Notes under the pieces: model-generated
What the model saw: only the letters and a program-made list of their open reading frames with translations
What the model was told of the DNA's origin: nothing
The model's database searches: none
Position numbers and translations under genes: made by a program
From: Ruegeria haliotis
GTDB lineage: Bacteria; Pseudomonadota; Alphaproteobacteria; Rhodobacterales; Rhodobacteraceae
Assembly (NCBI RefSeq): GCF_013377785.1
Contig: NZ_JABXWT010000020.1
Location: 1 to 64,000, forward strand
DNA: 64,000 nt
Reading direction: 5' to 3'
Part shown: piece by piece, positions 59,765 to 64,000 of the stretch
How the letters are laid out: each line of letters begins with the position of its first letter
Numbering within the stretch: position 1 is the stretch's first letter

Positions 59765-61147
59765 ATGACAACCTACGATCTCATCATCATCGGGGGCGGG
59801 CCGGGCGGCTATGTCGCTGCGATCCGCGCGGCTCAGTTGGGCATGAAAGTCGCCTGTGTTGAAGGGCGCGCCGCGCTCGGCGGGACCTGTCTGAATGTGG
59901 GGTGTATCCCGTCCAAAGCGTTGCTAACCTCTTCGGCCAAATATGCCGAGCTTTCCCATCTCTCCTCGCATGGCATTGCCGTCGAGGGGGCCAGTGTCGA
60001 TCTGGGTGCAATGATGGGGCGCAAGGACAAGATTGTCGGGGATCTGACAAAGGGTATTGCGTTTCTGTTCAAGAAGAACGGTGTTGATCTGATCGAAGGC
60101 TGGGCCAGCATCCCGGCCGCTGGTCAAGTCAGGGTGGGCGATGACCTCTACGAGGCAAACGATATCCTGATCGCCACGGGTTCCGAGCCGACCTCGCTGA
60201 ACGGGATCGAGATTGACGAACAGGACATCCTTAGCTCGACCGGCGCTATCGCGCTTGAAAGCGTGCCTGAGCATCTGGCCGTGATCGGTGCTGGCGTCAT
60301 CGGTCTGGAATTGGGGCAGGTCTGGGCGCGATTGGGTGCCAAGGTAACTGTTGTGGAATATCTGGATAGGGTCTTGCCGGGGATTGACGGTGAGATTGCC
60401 AAGCTTGCGCAGCGTGCATTGTCCAAGCGGGGTCTGAAGTTCCAATTGGGTCGCGCCTTGAAGTCTGTCGAGAAAACCGACACCGGACTGACCCTGACCA
60501 TGGATCGCGTCGGCAAGGACAAAGAAGAGGTGATGGAGGCCGATAAGGTTCTGATCGCCGTGGGCCGTCGACCCGTGACCCGAGGTCTTGGATTGGAAGA
60601 TCTGGGCGTTGCCGTGAACCCGCGTGGGTTCATCGAAGTGGACGGGACGTTCCAGACCTCGGTGTCGGGCGTTTATGCGATTGGCGATTGCGTTCCGGGC
60701 CCGATGTTGGCGCATAAGGCTGAAGAAGATGGTGTTGCCTGTGTCGAGATGCTTGCCGGACAAGCGGGACATGTGGACTACAACACGGTTCCGGGCGTTG
60801 TGTACACCGATCCCGAAGTCGCCTCAGTCGGTCTGACCGAAGAAGCGCTGAAGGAAACCGGAACCGAGTACTGGGTCGGTAAGTTCGCCTTTATGGCCAA
60901 CTCTCGTGCGCGCTCGACCGGAGAAACAGACGGGGCTGTCAAAGTTCTGGCTGACACAGATGGCAAGATTCTTGGCGCACATATCTGCGGCGCACATGGC
61001 GGCGATCTGATTGCCGAACTGGTTCTGGCCATGACCAAAGGCGCAACCGTCGCCGAAGTTGCTGCAACCTGCCACGCGCACCCGGCCATGGGCGAGGCGG
61101 TCAAGGAAGCCTGCCTTGACGCCATGGGTCGCGCCATTCACGCCTGA
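59765..61147 (+). CDS. lpdA: Dihydrolipoamide dehydrogenase
   Basis: The start at 59765 (MTTYDLIIIGGGPGG) is clear; the frame continues upstream only as a shadow of glyA. The redox disulfide Cys42/Cys47 (GGTCLNVGCIPSKALL), NAD site VIGAGVIGLELGQVW and catalytic HAHPAMGE are intact. It is FAD-dependent, re-oxidising lipoyl groups, and in this place most likely the L protein of the glycine cleavage system. Length of 460 residues is normal. The lipA gene begins 14 bases after the stop. Confidence 0.95.
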   Translation: MTTYDLIIIGGGPGGYVAAIRAAQLGMKVACVEGRAALGGTCLNVGCIPSKALLTSSAKYAELSHLSSHGIAVEGASVDLGAMMGRKDKIVGDLTKGIAFLFKKNGVDLIEGWASIPAAGQVRVGDDLYEANDILIATGSEPTSLNGIEIDEQDILSSTGAIALESVPEHLAVIGAGVIGLELGQVWARLGAKVTVVEYLDRVLPGIDGEIAKLAQRALSKRGLKFQLGRALKSVEKTDTGLTLTMDRVGKDKEEVMEADKVLIAVGRRPVTRGLGLEDLGVAVNPRGFIEVDGTFQTSVSGVYAIGDCVPGPMLAHKAEEDGVACVEMLAGQAGHVDYNTVPGVVYTDPEVASVGLTEEALKETGTEYWVGKFAFMANSRARSTGETDGAVKVLADTDGKILGAHICGAHGGDLIAELVLAMTKGATVAEVAATCHAHPAMGEAVKEACLDAMGRAIHA

Positions 61148-61161
61148 ACCGGAGTAACCAG

Positions 61162-62106
61162 ATGACCATCCAGCTTCGCACACGTCACCCGGAAAAGGCC
61201 AAAAAGGCCGATAGTGTCATCCCGCGCAAACCGAAGTGGATTCGTAAGAAAAAGATCGAAGGATCCGAGTATTACGAGACCCGCCGCCTGATGCGCGACC
61301 ACGATCTGACGACTGTGTGCGAAGAGGCTGCGTGCCCCAATATTGGCGAGTGCTGGTCCAAGCGGCACGCGACCATGATGATCATGGGCGAGATTTGCAC
61401 TCGCGGGTGTTCGTTTTGCAACGTCGCCACGGGTCGCCCTGATACGCTGGACGCATTCGAGCCTGGCCGGGTCGCGGTCGCGGTGAAAAAGTTGGGGCTG
61501 CGCCATGTTGTGATCACGTCGGTGGATCGCGACGATCTGGATGATGGCGGGGCCCAGCACATTGCTCAGACCATCCGCGCCGTACGTCATCAGAACCCGG
61601 GCACCACGGTCGAGGTGCTGACGCCAGATTTTCTGGGAAAGGGCGACGCGGCTGATGTGGTGTTCGAGGCCGCGCCAGATGTGTTCAACCACAATCTGGA
61701 AACCGTACCGCACCTGTATCCGACGGTTCGTCCCGGTGCGCGGTATTACGCTTCGCTGCGATTGCTGGACGACGCAAAACGCACCAACCCCGAGATTTTC
61801 ACAAAATCCGGCCTGATGGTTGGATTAGGCGAGAGCCTGAATGACGTGCGCCAGGTCATGGATGACCTCCGGGCCGCAAATGTCGACTTTCTGACCGTCG
61901 GGCAGTACTTGCAACCGACGGCGAAACATCATCCGATTGACCGGTTCTGGTCGCCGGAAGAGTTTGAAAAACTAGAACAAATTGCCCGATCAAAGGGCTT
62001 TCTGCACGTGTCAGCCACACCGCTGACCCGGTCGTCGTTCCACGCGGACGAAGATTTTGCCGCCCTTAAGCAGGCCCGCCTGCGGGCTATCGCAAACGGG
62101 GCATAA
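61162..62106 (+). CDS. lipA: Lipoyl synthase
   Basis: The 314-residue radical SAM enzyme has the auxiliary cluster cysteines Cys53, Cys58, Cys64 (CEEAACPNIGEC) and the SAM cluster Cys79, Cys83, Cys86 (CTRGCSFC), plus the C-terminal RSS motif (LTRSSFHA). It inserts sulfur into octanoyl groups on lipoyl domains. A separate lipA beside lpd and glyA would ensure lipoylation of the glycine cleavage H protein. Confidence 0.95.
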   Translation: MTIQLRTRHPEKAKKADSVIPRKPKWIRKKKIEGSEYYETRRLMRDHDLTTVCEEAACPNIGECWSKRHATMMIMGEICTRGCSFCNVATGRPDTLDAFEPGRVAVAVKKLGLRHVVITSVDRDDLDDGGAQHIAQTIRAVRHQNPGTTVEVLTPDFLGKGDAADVVFEAAPDVFNHNLETVPHLYPTVRPGARYYASLRLLDDAKRTNPEIFTKSGLMVGLGESLNDVRQVMDDLRAANVDFLTVGQYLQPTAKHHPIDRFWSPEEFEKLEQIARSKGFLHVSATPLTRSSFHADEDFAALKQARLRAIANGA

Positions 62107-62131
62107 TCCAAACGCAAATGGGAGGGAATCC

Positions 62132-63505
62132 ATGGAAGCGTTAAATTCAATCGTAGGGGCCATCAATGGCGTCGTGTGGGGGCCGCTGATGTTGGTCCTC
62201 ATTCTTGGCGTCGGCTTCTTCCTGCAGGTGGGGCTGAAATTCATGCCGATCCTGCGCGTCGGCACCGGCTTCAAGCTGTTGTTCGCAGGTCGTGAAGGTC
62301 AGGGTGACGGTCAGATCAGCCCGTTCAACGCGCTGATGACTTCGTTGTCGGCGACCATCGGTACCGGCAACATCGCCGGTGTGGCCACTGCTGTCTTCCT
62401 GGGCGGTCCGGGCGCATTGTTCTGGATGTGGATGACCGCCCTGGTGGGCATGGCCACCAAATATGCCGAAGCCGTTCTGGCCGTGAAGTATCGTGAAAGG
62501 GACGAGCTGGGCAACTTTGTCGGCGGCCCGATGTACTACATCAAAAACGGCCTCGGCGCGAAATGGGCCTGGCTGGGCGGTGCGTTCGCACTGTTCGGCG
62601 CAATAGCGGCCTTCGGCATTGGCAACGGTGTGCAAGCCAACGGTGTGGCTCAGGTTCTGGACTCAAACTTTGGCATCAACACCTCGGTCACCGGCATTGT
62701 GCTGATGGTTTTGACGGCAGGCGTCATCCTGGGCGGGATCACCCGTATCGGTGCGGTTGCAGGCAAACTGGTTCCGTTCATGGCGATTGCTTACATTCTC
62801 GCTGGCCTGCTGGTTCTGCTGATCAATATCGGTGCCATCGGCGACGCGCTGGGTCTGGTATTCACCTACGCGTTCACCCCCTCGGCCGCCGAAGGTGGTT
62901 TCGCGGGTGCTGCAGTTTGGGCTGCAATCCGCTTTGGTGTGGCACGTGGTGTGTTCTCGAACGAGGCCGGTCTGGGTTCCGCTCCGATCGCTCATGCAGC
63001 GGCTGAGACCAAAGGTCCGGTCAACCAGGGTCTGATCGCGATGCTGGGTACGTTCATCGACACAATCATCGTCTGCTCGATCACCGGTCTGGCGATCATC
63101 TCGTCGGGCGCATGGACTAGCGGTGAATCTGGTGCCGCTCTGACCCGTCTGGCATTTGAAACGTCTTTGCCAGGCTTTGGAGGACACCTGATTGCCATCG
63201 CTCTGTCGATCTTTGCCTTCACCACCATTCTGGGTTGGTCGTTTTATGGCGAGAAATGCGTTGAGTTTCTGCTGGGTGTCAAATCCCTGATGCCCTACCG
63301 GGTGTTGTGGATCATTGCGATCTACTTCGGTGCGACCGCAGATCTGGGTTTTGTCTGGCTGCTGGCAGACACGCTGAACGCCATGATGGCAATCCCGAAC
63401 CTCATCGCTCTGGCACTTCTGAGCCCGATCGTCTTCAAATTGACGAAAGAGTTCTTTGCCAGCGGTGGCCAGTCCGAAGAGCCGGGCAGCACGCCTGCCG
63501 AGTGA
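62132..63505 (+). CDS. AGCS-family sodium:alanine/glycine symporter
   Basis: The 457-residue protein has about 11 membrane helices and AGCS motifs: LSATIGTGNIAGVATAVFLG (kept short), WMTALVGMATKYAEAVLAVK, and GVFSNEAGLGSAPIAHAAAE. ATG 62132 follows gggaggg. It imports glycine or alanine with sodium, which suits the glycine genes just upstream. Confidence 0.92.
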   Translation: MEALNSIVGAINGVVWGPLMLVLILGVGFFLQVGLKFMPILRVGTGFKLLFAGREGQGDGQISPFNALMTSLSATIGTGNIAGVATAVFLGGPGALFWMWMTALVGMATKYAEAVLAVKYRERDELGNFVGGPMYYIKNGLGAKWAWLGGAFALFGAIAAFGIGNGVQANGVAQVLDSNFGINTSVTGIVLMVLTAGVILGGITRIGAVAGKLVPFMAIAYILAGLLVLLINIGAIGDALGLVFTYAFTPSAAEGGFAGAAVWAAIRFGVARGVFSNEAGLGSAPIAHAAAETKGPVNQGLIAMLGTFIDTIIVCSITGLAIISSGAWTSGESGAALTRLAFETSLPGFGGHLIAIALSIFAFTTILGWSFYGEKCVEFLLGVKSLMPYRVLWIIAIYFGATADLGFVWLLADTLNAMMAIPNLIALALLSPIVFKLTKEFFASGGQSEEPGSTPAE

Positions 63506-63523
63506 GGTCGGTTTAAAACAAAA

Positions 63524-63546
63524 CGGGGGGCCATTCTGGCCCTCCG
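63524..63546. terminator. Strong hairpin between AGCS symporter and USP genes
   Basis: A 10-bp stem with one G-T pair (cggggggcca / tggccctccg) closes on a 3-base loop ttc. A-rich tracts precede it (taaaacaaaa), so it could terminate minus-strand transcription fully and plus-strand transcription only partly. Confidence 0.6.
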
Positions 63547-63584
63547 CCTCTGACAACAGAATTCCTATCTCGAGGAGAGACGTG

Positions 63585-64000
63585 ATGGCCACGAAAATCC
63601 TACTGCCTATTGATCATACTGACGACCGCTCGTGGAAACAGGCCCTGCCGGTTGCCCTGGAACAGGCGAAATTCTACGGGGCCGAGCTGCATACGGTTTC
63701 CGTCATCCCCGAGATCATCCAGCTGCCCAACTTGCCTGCCAACTACGGTTCAGGCGCGAAAGAGCACGTGCGTCAGGCGGTTCAGACCATTCTGGACAAT
63801 GGCAATGCCTCAGACGTTCCGGTGCATATCGAAGAAGGCAGCGTCTATCGCGAGATTCTGAAACTCGCCCATAAAGATGGCTTTGACCTGATCGTCATGG
63901 CGTCGACCAAGGGCGATTTCCCGAATTATGAGATTGGCCCAAACCTCGCCCGCGTCGTGCGCAATGCACATTGCACGGTCACGGTTGTCCGCGACATGTC
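63585..64000 (+). CDS. Universal stress protein, cut by the window end
   Basis: ATG 63585 follows gaggaga and the frame is open to the last base. The 138 visible residues begin MATKILLPIDHTDDRSWKQA and include GFDLIVMASTKGDFP and AHCTVTVVRDM, a near-complete USP. The ATP-binding G-x2-G-x9-G-S motif is absent, so it is not of the ATP-binding type seen beside uehC. It pairs with the AGCS transporter. Confidence 0.88.
   Translation, partial: MATKILLPIDHTDDRSWKQALPVALEQAKFYGAELHTVSVIPEIIQLPNLPANYGSGAKEHVRQAVQTILDNGNASDVPVHIEEGSVYREILKLAHKDGFDLIVMASTKGDFPNYEIGPNLARVVRNAHCTVTVVRDM

Noticed and set aside
62663..63592. 309-codon frame opposite the AGCS symporter
   Set aside because: Its translation is Gln/Arg/Asp-rich without family character; it is the complementary shadow of a high-GC membrane protein.
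1..64000. CRISPR arrays, tRNA and rRNA genes
   Set aside because: No regularly spaced repeats and no tRNA- or rRNA-like stretches were seen on either strand.

Overview
The window is chromosomal DNA from a marine alphaproteobacterium of the Roseobacter group (Rhodobacteraceae, close to Ruegeria, Phaeobacter or Leisingera). The main evidence is a complete ectoine/5-hydroxyectoine catabolic locus in the order enuR-uehABC-usp-eutABCDE-asnC-ssd-atf, which is the order known from Ruegeria pomeroyi. Moderate-to-high GC, several TRAP and sulfatase genes, and IS6/IS110/IS5 remnants typical of this group agree. No rRNA, tRNA or CRISPR array was seen.

Layout. 0-0.15 kb: end of an IS6-type element and a strong hairpin. 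0.4-6.6 kb: six mostly uncharacterised envelope or secreted proteins, including a peptidoglycan-binding protein with an FG-repeat tail and a trypsin-fold protein. 7.2-15.7 kb: an unusual enzyme island with a trypsin-NUC1 nuclease-HhH fusion, a large HEFGH zinc metallopeptidase, a histidine phosphatase and an M28 peptidase, none with an obvious signal peptide. 16.5-19.1 kb: a Na+/H+ antiporter with a cyclic-nucleotide-binding tail. 19.4-21.8 kb: a scrapyard of IS110 and nested IS6 fragments around a VOC/glyoxalase gene. 22.0-35.3 kb: the ectoine locus. 35.5-36.0 kb: an IS5 remnant. 36.1-39.3 kb: divergent MFS transporter and malic enzyme. 39.6-40.4 kb: an internally deleted IS110 derivative. 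40.4-42.0 kb: an Old Yellow Enzyme homologue and an ArsR repressor sharing a palindromic operator. 42.5-44.9 kb: an overlapping three-gene operon of unknown function. 45.1-45.65 kb: IS6 fragments. 45.8-57.2 kb: DUF3604, parvulin, HupE/UreJ, a beta-barrel, a DUF3179-like protein, two periplasmic sulfatases and a wHTH-TM-TPR protein. 57.3-64 kb: an orphan Imm33-like gene, then a glycine/one-carbon set (XRE-cupin regulator, glyA, lpd, lipA, AGCS symporter, USP cut by the window end).

How the genes work together. The ectoine locus forms a full route: UehABC imports ectoines, EutD opens the ring, EutE deacetylates, Atf and Ssd lead to aspartate, EutABC feed in hydroxyectoine, and EnuR and AsnC regulate. 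I find repeated inverted-repeat motifs in front of uehA and over the enuR start that are candidate EnuR operators. The GlyA, lipoamide dehydrogenase, lipoyl synthase and AGCS set looks like glycine uptake and oxidation.

The best candidates for undescribed biology are the 7.2-15.7 kb protease/nuclease island and the 42.5-44.9 kb operon, whose first protein carries an HDFFGH motif resembling the iron-binding HELLGH of aromatic amino-acid hydroxylases. All assignments come from reading the sequence and remembered family knowledge; no database search was run.
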